DNA of 64,000 bases, from contig NZ_BMKD01000001.1 of assembly GCF_014643835.1 (NCBI RefSeq), positions 372,001-436,000 on the forward strand, read 5' to 3'. The stretch is from Mucilaginibacter rubeus (GTDB lineage: Bacteria; Bacteroidota; Bacteroidia; Sphingobacteriales; Sphingobacteriaceae). The notes under the pieces were generated by a model. It made no database searches. It worked only from the letters and a program-made list of their open reading frames with translations, and was not told where the DNA came from. Positions 1 to 8,128 of this stretch are shown piece by piece. A program made the position numbers and the translations under genes. Numbering within the stretch: the stretch's first letter is position 1; every line of letters starts with the position of its first letter.

Positions 1-2
1 AC

Positions 3-728
3 GAGCTGTATCATTTCAACATAGCTTATGTAATCATCATAGCCAACATCCCTTTTATTATCATGGGCATGTTCCAGGTTAATAAATCATTTGCACTAAA
101 AACGCTTGCTTGTGTAATTGGACTTGGCTTATGTTTACAATTTATAGAATACCCAGTAATAACTCAGGATAAACTATTGGTGTCTATTTTTGGTGGCGTA
201 TTTATGGGCCTGGGCGTGGGGCTATCCATTCGTGGAGGGTGCGCGTTGGATGGTATCGAGATATTAGCTTTATACACCTTAAAACGCAGTAGTTTCACCA
301 TTAGCGAAATTATTTTAGGTATCAATATTATTATTTTCCTGATAGCAGCCGTTGAGTTGGGTTTACAAACAGCATTATATTCTATTTTAACTTATTACAC
401 TGCATCACGAACAATAACGTTTGTAATAGACGGATTAGAGGAGTATACGGCTGTAAATATCATTTCGGGCCAAAGTGAGATTATTAAAGAAAGACTGGTT
501 ATGGAACTCGGTCGCGGGATCACCATTTACAAAGGTGAACGTGGCTTTATGAAAGAAAGTTTTGATGTTCATCAACCGGTTGATATCATCTTTACGGTAG
601 TAACCCGTTTGGAAGTACGCAGGTTAAAAAACCTCGTACATGGCATTGACCCAAAGGCATTCGTTTTTACAAGTAGTATTAAAGAAGCCGCAGGCGGAGT
701 GTTGAAGAAGAAGGTAAGGGATCATTAA
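3..728 (+). CDS. YitT/DUF2179 family membrane protein, 5'-truncated by the window edge
   Basis: The reading frame is already open at base 3 (hydrophobic codons from there on), so the true start lies outside the window; the first internal ATG is at 63. Several hydrophobic helices come first, including a Gly-rich segment with GLGVGLSIRGGCALDG near residue 50 (counting from 63), typical of YitT membrane domains. A soluble C-terminal domain of about 85 residues follows, starting near EYTAVNIISG and containing GRGITIYKGERGF, which matches the DUF2179 regulatory domain. Family members are inner-membrane proteins of uncertain function, thought of as transporter-like. A strong hairpin terminator follows 50 bases after the stop. 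Family call fairly certain, function unknown. Confidence 0.85.
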   Translation, partial: ELYHFNIAYVIIIANIPFIIMGMFQVNKSFALKTLACVIGLGLCLQFIEYPVITQDKLLVSIFGGVFMGLGVGLSIRGGCALDGIEILALYTLKRSSFTISEIILGINIIIFLIAAVELGLQTALYSILTYYTASRTITFVIDGLEEYTAVNIISGQSEIIKERLVMELGRGITIYKGERGFMKESFDVHQPVDIIFTVVTRLEVRRLKNLVHGIDPKAFVFTSSIKEAAGGVLKKKVRDH

Positions 729-778
729 TTGGAAGTTCTAAGTATTTAGTTTCAAGTCATAAGTCGTTTACCGCGAAA

Positions 779-815
779 AACAGCAATGCCATCCCAAAAG
801 GATGGCATTGCTGTT
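779..815. terminator. Perfect 16-bp hairpin terminator
   Basis: Bases 779-794 are the exact reverse complement of 800-815, with a 5-base loop. The stem starts and ends with AACAG/CTGTT and is flanked by A-rich sequence on the left. It lies 50 bases after the YitT-family stop, and the facing minus-strand operon ends at 1029, so it probably ends transcription of the YitT-family gene. Confidence 0.8.
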
Positions 816-832
816 AAATAACAAAGCTGCTT

Positions 833-1013
833 CGGGTTTAGCGGAGCGTAACCCGGAGTGGGCATTACTTAAGCTTCCAGTTTAAGCGCAAAAGATTAGA
901 ACACCAACAACGGCCAATTCTTGCCATGTGTTCGTTATCTATAGTTTAAGTGATGGGATGGATGAAGTTGGAAACTTCAATGATGCTACACGGGTTACAC
1001 TATGCTAAACCCG
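833..1013. repeat. 181-bp element bounded by inverted copies of a REP-like palindrome
   Basis: The left arm (833-855) reads CGGGTTTAGC...GTAACCCG and the right arm (991-1013) CGGGTTACAC...CTAAACCCG, so the two arms are inverted imperfect copies of each other. Each arm is itself a partial palindrome. No open reading frame of note lies between them. The structure resembles REP/MITE-type dispersed elements common between Bacteroidota genes; whether it is mobile cannot be judged from one copy. Confidence 0.5.
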
Positions 1014-1028
1014 CGGTAGTTATTTTTA

Positions 1029-2072
1029 TTAATCAATCACCTCGTAAATCTCAACCGGCTTTAATTTATTCTTCAAACTTACTTCGCCAATTTTAGTAAG
1101 GGCGAAAGAGCCTTTTGCCTGCTCATAAACATCGGCGCTTACAATGATCTGGTTGGCTTGTGCCACGGTTTGGAGGCGCTGGGCCAGGTTAACCGCATCG
1201 CCAATTACTGTATAATCGAGCCGCTTTAATGTGGCCGAACCAATATTGCCTGAGATCATCTCGCCCGAATTGATACCGATAGAAACAGAAGGCTTGAAAG
1301 TTTTATCACCCGCCTGGATTTCATCGGCCTCGTGCATTTTATCGCGAACAGCGAGGGCTGCGTCAATAGCGCGGTCAAGGTGATATTCACCGCGGAAAAC
1401 GGCCATTACGGCATCACCCATAAACTTATCAATATGACCGTTTTGGGCAATGATCTCCTGTACCATTACATCAAAGTACTTATTGATCATACCTACAACC
1501 GTATTGGCGGCAACATGCTCGGTTATGGCGGTAAAGCCGCAGATATCAATAAATAGCACAGTTGCCTCGATAGTTTCATTACTCAAAAGGCTGTTCTCAA
1601 ACTCCTTATGGGTCATGAAGTTAAGTACATTTTCATCCACATACATCCGCAGGATATTGTTCTCCTTAATGGCCTGCATGGTTTTCTTAAGTTCGATAAC
1701 GTGTTGTAAAGTTTTCTCAATAGTAATGTCAAGATCTTCGAAGTTTACCGGCTTACAAACAAAATCAAATGCGCCGCGGTTCATGGCCGTGCGGATATTA
1801 TCCATATCGCTATATGCAGAAACCATCACTGCTTTTAATATAGGATTAGCATCGGGCAGTTTGGTAAGCAGGGTTAGTCCATCCATTTCCGGCATATTGA
1901 TGTCGCTTAAAACTACATCAATATCGGGGTGGGAGGCCAGTTGAGTTAATGCTTCAAAACCATTTTGGGCAAATACAAATTCATACACGCCTTCCCGTAT
2001 CTTTTTCCTGAATTTTTGCCTGATCAGTAATTCCAGGTCCTGCTCGTCATCTACTACCAGTATCTTGGCCAT
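1029..2072 (-). CDS. Response regulator with class III adenylate cyclase output domain
   Basis: An N-terminal receiver domain (residues 1-120) carries acidic residues D8/D9, phospho-acceptor D57 and K107. A helical linker (about 120-165) leads to a class III cyclase domain with metal-binding Asp in FIDICGF (D176) and in KFMGDAVMAVF (D220). The Lys at 216 and the LDYTVIGDAVNLA segment suggest ATP rather than GTP as substrate, and the N and R of VNLAQR are the expected transition-state residues. The product would be cAMP, made in the cytoplasm under control of phosphorylation. The start overlaps the stop of the upstream receiver by one base (TAATG), so the two are translationally coupled in an operon with the histidine kinase. 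Confidence 0.9.
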   Translation of the reverse strand: MAKILVVDDEQDLELLIRQKFRKKIREGVYEFVFAQNGFEALTQLASHPDIDVVLSDINMPEMDGLTLLTKLPDANPILKAVMVSAYSDMDNIRTAMNRGAFDFVCKPVNFEDLDITIEKTLQHVIELKKTMQAIKENNILRMYVDENVLNFMTHKEFENSLLSNETIEATVLFIDICGFTAITEHVAANTVVGMINKYFDVMVQEIIAQNGHIDKFMGDAVMAVFRGEYHLDRAIDAALAVRDKMHEADEIQAGDKTFKPSVSIGINSGEMISGNIGSATLKRLDYTVIGDAVNLAQRLQTVAQANQIIVSADVYEQAKGSFALTKIGEVSLKNKLKPVEIYEVID

Positions 2073-2449
2073 TATTGTTCTAAGTGTTTAAGTTTGTCTT
2101 TTAAGTTGCTAAAATCAAGCGGCTTGGTTAAAAAGTCGTCGGCTCCAAGTTCCATTGATTGTTTATAGTTTTCATCATCGCCGTAAGCGGTGATCATCAT
2201 CACTACCGGCGGTGGTTTTTCGTAATGCTGCCTGATGTTGCGCAATAGTTCAAGTCCGCTCATACCCGGCATATTGATATCAGATAAAATTAGTATGACC
2301 TGCGAGTGGTGGTCTTCCAAAAAATGAAGGGCCTCTTCACCTGATAGTGCGAAGTTGAACTCTATCCCGCCGCTTTTGATCTCTTTCCGGAAACGTTGTA
2401 AAAACAAGGGTTGAACATCGGCCTCGTCGTCAACAACAAGTATTTTCAT
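2072..2449 (-). CDS. Single-domain response regulator (CheY-like receiver)
   Basis: A stand-alone receiver of 125 residues with D7/D8, phospho-acceptor D57 in ILSDINMPGM, the T87/A88 switch region and K109. There is no output domain, so it may act as a phosphate shuttle or sink or by protein contact. It sits 63 bases downstream of the histidine kinase and overlaps the adenylate-cyclase response regulator by one base, which places all three in one signalling operon. Partner specificity within the trio cannot be read from sequence. Confidence 0.9.
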   Translation of the reverse strand: MKILVVDDEADVQPLFLQRFRKEIKSGGIEFNFALSGEEALHFLEDHHSQVILILSDINMPGMSGLELLRNIRQHYEKPPPVVMMITAYGDDENYKQSMELGADDFLTKPLDFSNLKDKLKHLEQ

Positions 2450-2512
2450 AGTACTTCAAAGTTAAATTTTTGTGTGGTTTTATTAGTGGTTAAACGCAAA
2501 AATTACCCGCGT

Positions 2513-3904
2513 TTAACTTTGGGCAACATTGCCAACAGGGATGCAAATTACAAACCGCGCAAATTCGCCTTCGGCCGTTTCAACCTTAAGTTCGCCACCA
2601 TGCCCTTTAGTGATAATATCATAACTCATGGAAAGACCAAGCCCGGTGCCCTGCCCGGTAGGCTTGGTGGTAAAAAAGGGCTGGTAAATTTTATCCAGAA
2701 CCTTTTGAGGGATGCCCGTACCATTATCTTCCACCGTAATTTGCACCATATTAACACCCGATGGCGATTTTACCTTTTTGGTATTAACTGTTACGGTTGG
2801 TTCGTACCCTTCTCCCAAAATCCGTTTCTTTTCGGTTACCGAGTAAAACGAATTGTTAAACAGGTTAAGCAGTACGCGGCCCAAATCCTGCGGAATAGCT
2901 TCTATTTTACCCAGATCAGGATCAAAACTGGTTTTCATGCCTGCATTAAATGATTTATCCTTGGCACGCAGACCGTGATAGCTCAGCCGGAGGTATTCAT
3001 CTGCAAGCGCATTGATATCTGTGGGCTCCTTTTTACCCGTTGTAGCACGCGAATGCTGCAGCATCCCTTTGACAATGGCATCAGCACGCTTGCCGTGCTG
3101 GTTTATTTTACTTAGGTTTTGGGTAATGTCGTTAATAATATCGCCGGCATCTTCCTTTACGTCGTCGGGCAGTTTATCAAGTACCTCGTCCTTTAGCTCC
3201 TCAAGCAGTTCGATACTTACTTCGCTAAAATTGTTTACAAAGTTCAGCGGGTTCTGAATTTCATGGGCAATACCGGCGGTGAGTTCACCCAGTGAGGCCA
3301 TTTTTTCCGATTGGATCAGCTGCGCCTGAGTGCTTTTAAGTTCGGACAGGGCTTGCTGTAATTCTTCTGTTTGGCGGGTAAGTTCGGCTGTGCGCTCACG
3401 AACTTCGCTTTCAAGGTTTACCTTCATGGCTGCCATCATGCGGTTCTGCTCCTGCTCGGCAAAGCGTTGTTTGCGTTCATTTTCAAGTGCTTTGGTTTGT
3501 TTGCGGCTGATGAGCCAAAGCGAAAATGCCCAGATAAGCGAGAACATTACCAGGCTTTGTATCAGGTTATCGTGGTTTTCGTAAAAATTAGGGAACCATT
3601 TTTCTAATACATCTTGTATCAAGCCGGCAATTGCATAAGGGATCAATGCGAAGGCAAGTTGTTTGCCCGATTTCAAATCTTCGATATAATAGGGTGATAT
3701 GACAACCCCTAAAAAGAACAGATGTGATATTATCGTGGTCAGCCTTTCTCCATGATCAAAACTTACACCGAATATGAAGATTGCTATAGCAATATAATAG
3801 CCTATGTTAAGGTATTTGTTCCACTTGGTTAGCAGCCCGTCATTCTTCAGGTGCCTCCTGAATTGAGTGATCACAAATACGGCAAGGAAAGGTTCTAAAC
3901 TCAT
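2513..3904 (-). CDS. Membrane-bound sensor histidine kinase
   Basis: Four predicted membrane helices (about residues 33-49, 59-77, 82-98, 112-132) form an N-terminal membrane sensor with no large periplasmic domain. A charged coiled coil (about 135-200) follows, then the HisKA H-box GIAHEIQNPLNFV with phosphorylated His at about 214, and a HATPase_c domain with N-box near 347-351, G1 DNGTGIP near 393 and G2 GQGTGLGLS near 418. It likely autophosphorylates and feeds one or both of the downstream receivers, one of which makes cAMP. The signal is unknown; a membrane-embedded sensor usually reads membrane state or a small lipophilic ligand. Confidence 0.9.
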   Translation of the reverse strand: MSLEPFLAVFVITQFRRHLKNDGLLTKWNKYLNIGYYIAIAIFIFGVSFDHGERLTTIISHLFFLGVVISPYYIEDLKSGKQLAFALIPYAIAGLIQDVLEKWFPNFYENHDNLIQSLVMFSLIWAFSLWLISRKQTKALENERKQRFAEQEQNRMMAAMKVNLESEVRERTAELTRQTEELQQALSELKSTQAQLIQSEKMASLGELTAGIAHEIQNPLNFVNNFSEVSIELLEELKDEVLDKLPDDVKEDAGDIINDITQNLSKINQHGKRADAIVKGMLQHSRATTGKKEPTDINALADEYLRLSYHGLRAKDKSFNAGMKTSFDPDLGKIEAIPQDLGRVLLNLFNNSFYSVTEKKRILGEGYEPTVTVNTKKVKSPSGVNMVQITVEDNGTGIPQKVLDKIYQPFFTTKPTGQGTGLGLSMSYDIITKGHGGELKVETAEGEFARFVICIPVGNVAQS

Positions 3905-4082
3905 GAAGGTTGTTTTACTTCTTTTATAAATGCGAAGCCGAAATTTAACAATTTTATAGAGATTATTAAACTATGCCTGTAATTTATCAAGAGTAACAGA
4001 TTAAACAATCTATTTTAATTGCTTTGGTGTTTTATCCCGCATTTATAAAGCAACCTTAAAGCTGTATAAAACGTAGTTAATA

Positions 4083-4130
4083 ATGAAACCAGTGATGAAC
4101 CTGGTTTTAATTGTTTTATCATCCTCTTGA
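4083..4130 (+). other. Possible 15-codon leader ORF overlapping the ABC exporter start
   Basis: ATG at 4083 opens a 15-codon hydrophobic reading frame that ends with TGA at 4128-4130. That stop overlaps the TTG (4127-4129) used as the only plausible start of the following ABC exporter. The layout would allow translational coupling to a weak TTG start. No independent evidence of translation, so chance is a real alternative. Confidence 0.25.
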
Positions 4131-5791
4131 AGCAAGTTTTAAAAAGTATTCTGCTCATCCTTAGTCAATCTGAAAAGCGGAGGCTTGCCAGGTTAATCAT
4201 TGTGGACATTATTGTCGCCCTTTTGGATGTTGCTTTTTTAGCAATGCTGTTGCTAATGGTTAATTTTTATACACAGCAAGGCATAAGGACTAACTATAAT
4301 TTTTTATCGGCCAGTTTTGTCGATAATAAATCGCTGTGGCTTATCGGGATCTTCCTTGTGCTTTTCGCGATAAAAAATTGCATCGGGTTCTTTGCCCAAA
4401 ACGCGCAGCATCATTTTTTTTACCAGGTAGCTTCGAGATTATCCGAACGTAATATCCGAACATACCTTGATGCAGGTTTTGATCAGTTCATCCACATCGA
4501 TTCATCAGTACATACCCGGCGAATCAGCCAGCAACCTATCGAATTTAGCCATTATATGCTCACTAATTTTCAGCTAATAATATCACAAACTGTATTGATC
4601 CTTTTTACTATTGGGGCTATTATGTTCTATCACCCGGCCTTGTTTGTTTTGTTGTTTGTGTTGCTGCTGCCGCCTGTTGCGGCTTTGGGTTGGTTCATTA
4701 AAACCAGGCTAAAATTTATCAGGGGGCAGATCAAAATCGTGAGTGAAAAAACGCTACAGCATTTAAACGAATCCTTATCAGGTTACGTGGAGAGCAATAT
4801 TTATCAAAAAAATGATTTCTTCAGTCGCCGGTTTTTTAGCTACCAACAGCAGCTTAATCAAAATATAGCTTCACAGCAAACCTGGCAAAACCTGCCTTCA
4901 CGATTGATGGAAGTATTTGCCGTTCTGGGTTTTTTTATCCTCATCGCTGTAAATAAACTAACGGGCGATACTCCGGTGGTTAGTATTCTGACTATCGGCA
5001 TTTTTGTGGCGGCAGCATATAAGATCATCCCAGGTATTGTAAAGATACTGAACAGCAGCGGGCAAATGAAGACCTATGAATTTATCCTGGCCGATTTGAT
5101 CATTGAAGAAGATGATAAACCACAGGTTAATGAGGTTGTTGACGAACAGATTTGGTCATTGAAACTTGAAAAAGTAAGTTTCAGTTATCCGGACAAAACT
5201 GTTTTGGATGAGCTTTACCTTGAGATAACTCCCGGTGATATTATGGGCATTTCGGGGAATTCAGGCAGGGGGAAAACTACTATCATTAACCTGTTAACCG
5301 GTTTTTTGGAGCCGGCCGAAGGGGGCATTTATATCAACAATAAAATTGCTGCCGCGCCAATGCGCCGGCTTTACCGTAAAAACATCTCCCTGGTTAAACA
5401 ACAACCGTTTCTTATATATGATACTATCCTAAAGAACATCATACTTGACGATAAAACTGCCGATGAGCAAAAGTTGACCAGTGTACTGGAGTTTTGCGGC
5501 TTAGATAAGCTGGTTGCGGAGTACCCAGAAGGCACAGCTAAAGTTATTACCGAAAACGGCAAAAACATCAGCGGCGGTCAGCGCCAAAGGATCATGCTGG
5601 CCCGGGCGCTTTATCATAATCATGATCTGTTAATTTTAGATGAGCCGTTTAGCGAAATGGATGCGGATGCGGAAAATGAATTGTTAACCAAATTGCAGCA
5701 ACTGGTCCGGCAGGGAAAAATGATCATCCTGATCACCCATAACAAGGCCAGCCTGGCTATCTGTAATAAAGTGATCTCGCCCAATGGATGA
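4127..5791 (+). CDS. ABC exporter, fused permease and ATPase
   Basis: The N-terminal half (about residues 20-310) holds about six membrane helices of an ABC type-1 exporter. The C-terminal ATPase has Walker A GNSGRGKTT (377-385), a Q-loop near 425, signature ISGGQ (481-485), Walker B LLILDEP (501-507) and the switch His at 538. Such half-transporters work as homodimers and flip lipid-linked glycans, lipids or peptides; there is no N-terminal C39 peptidase domain. The start is TTG: the frame is open from a stop at 4067 but holds no ATG before residue 40. The stop overlaps the next glycosyltransferase by 8 bases. The substrate is not shown by sequence; a glycan or glycolipid fits the locus. Confidence 0.85.
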   Translation: MKQVLKSILLILSQSEKRRLARLIIVDIIVALLDVAFLAMLLLMVNFYTQQGIRTNYNFLSASFVDNKSLWLIGIFLVLFAIKNCIGFFAQNAQHHFFYQVASRLSERNIRTYLDAGFDQFIHIDSSVHTRRISQQPIEFSHYMLTNFQLIISQTVLILFTIGAIMFYHPALFVLLFVLLLPPVAALGWFIKTRLKFIRGQIKIVSEKTLQHLNESLSGYVESNIYQKNDFFSRRFFSYQQQLNQNIASQQTWQNLPSRLMEVFAVLGFFILIAVNKLTGDTPVVSILTIGIFVAAAYKIIPGIVKILNSSGQMKTYEFILADLIIEEDDKPQVNEVVDEQIWSLKLEKVSFSYPDKTVLDELYLEITPGDIMGISGNSGRGKTTIINLLTGFLEPAEGGIYINNKIAAAPMRRLYRKNISLVKQQPFLIYDTILKNIILDDKTADEQKLTSVLEFCGLDKLVAEYPEGTAKVITENGKNISGGQRQRIMLARALYHNHDLLILDEPFSEMDADAENELLTKLQQLVRQGKMIILITHNKASLAICNKVISPNG

Positions 5792-6845
5792 TAACCGTAA
5801 AAAAGCATTGCTTATCCTGAGCCCCGGGTTCCCCGAAAGCGAAGCCGATACTACCTGTTTACCGCCTCAACAGGTTTTTGTACGGGCATTAAAAGCCGAA
5901 AATCCGGAATTGCATATCACTGTGCTAAGTTTTCAATATCCTTTTTTCGCTGCCGAATATGATTGGCATGGTGTACGGGTGATCAGTTTTGGAGGAAGAA
6001 GCCGTGGTAAATTATTCAGGCTGAATATTTGGCTAAAAGTATGGCGAGCTTTAGGGCTTTTAAGCAAGGAATACCAAATAATGGGCTTGCTAAGCTTTTG
6101 GCTTGGCGAATGTGCTTTGGTTGGTCATTATTTTGCCTGGATAAAAAATATTAAGCACCGTTGCTGGATGCTGGGGCAGGATGCTAAAGCCGGGAACAAA
6201 TATGCTAAGTGGATAAAGCCAAAAGGAGAGGAACTGATAGCGCTGTCGGATTTTATTGTACGTGAGTTCGCTAAAAATTACCAGGTAAGACCACTGAATG
6301 TTATCCCGGTGGGAATAGATACTTCATTATTTGCTGATTTATCTGCCGGAAAAGACATTCATATTTCAGGGGTAGGGTCGCTTATTCCCTTGAAACGGTT
6401 TCACCTGTTTATTGAAGCTGTTGCCATGCTGAAGCAATATTACCCGGATATAAAAACGGTGATATGCGGCGATGGCCCGGAAAAGGAAAAATTATTAAAA
6501 CAGATTAAATCAAAGCAACTTGAAAGTAACATAACCATTGCGGGCGAACTACCGCATCATGAAGTGCTTAAAATGATGCAGCGCTCAAGAGTGTTATTTC
6601 ACCCTTCGGAATATGAAGGCTTCGGCGCTGTTTGCCTTGAAGCCCTGTATGCGGGAGCTGAAGTAGTAAGTTTTGTTAAACCGATGGATAATAGTATTAC
6701 CAACTGGCATATTGTAAACGATATGGAAGAAGTCGGGCAAACTATCCGTTGGGTTTTGGATAAACCGGATTTGGTGAGGAAAAATGTATTGGTTTATGAG
6801 ATCAGGGATAATGTAAGGAAGATGATGGAGGTGTTTGAACAATAG
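5784..6845 (+). CDS. Glycosyltransferase, GT4-like (GT-B fold)
   Basis: 353 residues. The C-terminal half has the donor-binding GT4 signature: GVGSLIPLKRFHLFIEA, VICGDGPEKEKL and EYEGFGAVCLEALYAG, in which the two Glu (E-x7-E) bind the nucleotide-sugar. The N-terminal acceptor domain begins with a Rossmann strand (KALLILSPGFPESEAD). It overlaps the ABC exporter by 8 bases and is likely cotranscribed. It probably adds a sugar to a lipid-linked or lipid acceptor on the cytoplasmic face. Donor and acceptor are unknown. Confidence 0.85.
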   Translation: MDDNRKKALLILSPGFPESEADTTCLPPQQVFVRALKAENPELHITVLSFQYPFFAAEYDWHGVRVISFGGRSRGKLFRLNIWLKVWRALGLLSKEYQIMGLLSFWLGECALVGHYFAWIKNIKHRCWMLGQDAKAGNKYAKWIKPKGEELIALSDFIVREFAKNYQVRPLNVIPVGIDTSLFADLSAGKDIHISGVGSLIPLKRFHLFIEAVAMLKQYYPDIKTVICGDGPEKEKLLKQIKSKQLESNITIAGELPHHEVLKMMQRSRVLFHPSEYEGFGAVCLEALYAGAEVVSFVKPMDNSITNWHIVNDMEEVGQTIRWVLDKPDLVRKNVLVYEIRDNVRKMMEVFEQ

Positions 6846-6878
6846 ATTGGATTTGCGACTGCTAAAAGCAAGCAGTGC

Positions 6879-7979
6879 TTAAAGACTTTGCACTATCCCC
6901 TCAACCCTCTCGGCAATAGCCTCAAACGATAAGTTTTGATTATAATATTCAATGGATAATCTCCGCTTTTCTGCAACATTCATTTGTGTGGTTTGCAGGA
7001 GCGCAGCAAGCAATGCAGCTTCATTTCCCGGCTCATACAATACGCCGCATTCCCCATTGTTAGTGATCATCCTGAACGAAAGGATGTCTGTAACCAACGG
7101 CACGCATCCGCATGACATGGCCTCGCAAATAGCGGTACCGCTACCTTCATAATGTGAGCCGGAGAGGATGAAATCGGCACTGTTGTACCAGTATAATAAA
7201 TCGGCGTGTGGTACTTCGCCAATTAATTCAATAGCTTCTATATTTGGTGATGAGTTTAATAAGTCGTTGATCTTCGGCAGTAACTCTTCGGTATGGTAGA
7301 TCATAAAGAGCTTTGCCCCGGGCGAACTTTCGGCGAATTTCAAAAAGGCTCTCACTACATTTAACGGGTCTTTATTTTCGTTTAAGCGGCCTATCCATAA
7401 AAACACCGGTTTGCCTTTTGCACCCGTTTGGGAGTTGGCTTCCAGGCGGCTTATAGGATAAAAAACAGAGGAAACCTCCATTACCTCATGTATTTTACCG
7501 GGCGATTTGAGGTTGCCGGCGGCAATCCATTCCATCCCCATATCATGCGATGCAAACAAGTTGGCGTTAACCAACCGGTCGGCTGCCCGCTGAAGTATTT
7601 TTTTTATACCAGTAAAAGGTTTTTCAGCATGATTTTGTACAATGACCTTTACTTTGCGGCCAAGCATAAGCCGTAGCTGGATAACCTGCAAGGGGAAAAG
7701 CAAACCATGTACTATTACCACGTCGGGTTTCAGGCTTTTAATATACAAATGCAAAGCCCATGGAAAATATTTGAGCGCTGCTTTTGGGTATCTTCTGAAA
7801 TGATAGTTAACGCCATTTTGTGTCAATTCACCTTCGTAATTAATTTGTTCAATGCTGATCACCTCGTTGCTTCTGGCAAGGGCATCTAATATGCCGGTAT
7901 ACATGTTAATGCGCTTTAACCAGGCCTGTGGCTGGTTAAACTCTTTGGTGTACACATAACTGGCAAAAACGTATCTCAT
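6879..7979 (-). CDS. Glycosyltransferase, GT4-like (GT-B fold)
   Basis: 366 residues. GT4 features include FLWIGRLNENKDPLNVVRAF, EVPHADLLYWYNSADFILSGS and GSGTAICEAMSCGCVPL, where the usual first Glu (EGSG) and second Glu (CEAM) keep the E-x7-E spacing. The N-terminus starts directly with a Rossmann-like strand (MRYVFASYVYTK), so it is cytoplasmic or membrane-peripheral. It is the last gene of a minus-strand operon, after the methyltransferase, amidohydrolase and 36-residue peptide; the gap to the peptide stop is 38 bases. It converges on the plus-strand glycosyltransferase with only 33 bases between. Substrate unknown. Confidence 0.85.
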   Translation of the reverse strand: MRYVFASYVYTKEFNQPQAWLKRINMYTGILDALARSNEVISIEQINYEGELTQNGVNYHFRRYPKAALKYFPWALHLYIKSLKPDVVIVHGLLFPLQVIQLRLMLGRKVKVIVQNHAEKPFTGIKKILQRAADRLVNANLFASHDMGMEWIAAGNLKSPGKIHEVMEVSSVFYPISRLEANSQTGAKGKPVFLWIGRLNENKDPLNVVRAFLKFAESSPGAKLFMIYHTEELLPKINDLLNSSPNIEAIELIGEVPHADLLYWYNSADFILSGSHYEGSGTAICEAMSCGCVPLVTDILSFRMITNNGECGVLYEPGNEAALLAALLQTTQMNVAEKRRLSIEYYNQNLSFEAIAERVEGIVQSL

Positions 7980-8017
7980 TTAAAAAGCATCAATGGAGGC
8001 AAAAGCAAACGCTATTT

Positions 8018-8128
8018 TTATTTAGCGGTATCAAGGTCTTTATCCAGGCCCAAAACGTGGCATCCACCACCGCTTAAATAAATCGCTTTGCGTTTCGATT
8101 TTGACCATATTTTTTTTACGATATTCAT
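8018..8128 (-). CDS. 36-residue basic peptide coupled to the amidohydrolase; function unknown
   Basis: An unrecognised 36-residue peptide. Its ATG (8126-8128) overlaps the TGA of the amidohydrolase in the classic ATGA arrangement, and the next gene starts 38 bases after its TAA, so it sits cleanly in the operon. It begins MNIVKKIWSKSKRKAIYLS (net positive, amphipathic) and continues with GGGCH, then an acidic tail LGLDKDLDTAK. A basic leader-like half, a Gly-Gly-Gly-Cys-His core and an operon with a methyltransferase beside three radical-SAM enzymes are suggestive of a modified-peptide precursor, but this is inference. It could equally be a small accessory protein or a chance frame. Confidence 0.5.
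   Translation of the reverse strand: MNIVKKIWSKSKRKAIYLSGGGCHVLGLDKDLDTAK

Noticed and set aside
6857-6877. Possible hairpin between the convergent glycosyltransferases
   Set aside because: Only a 6-bp stem (ACTGCT/AGCAGT) with no T-run; too weak to call.
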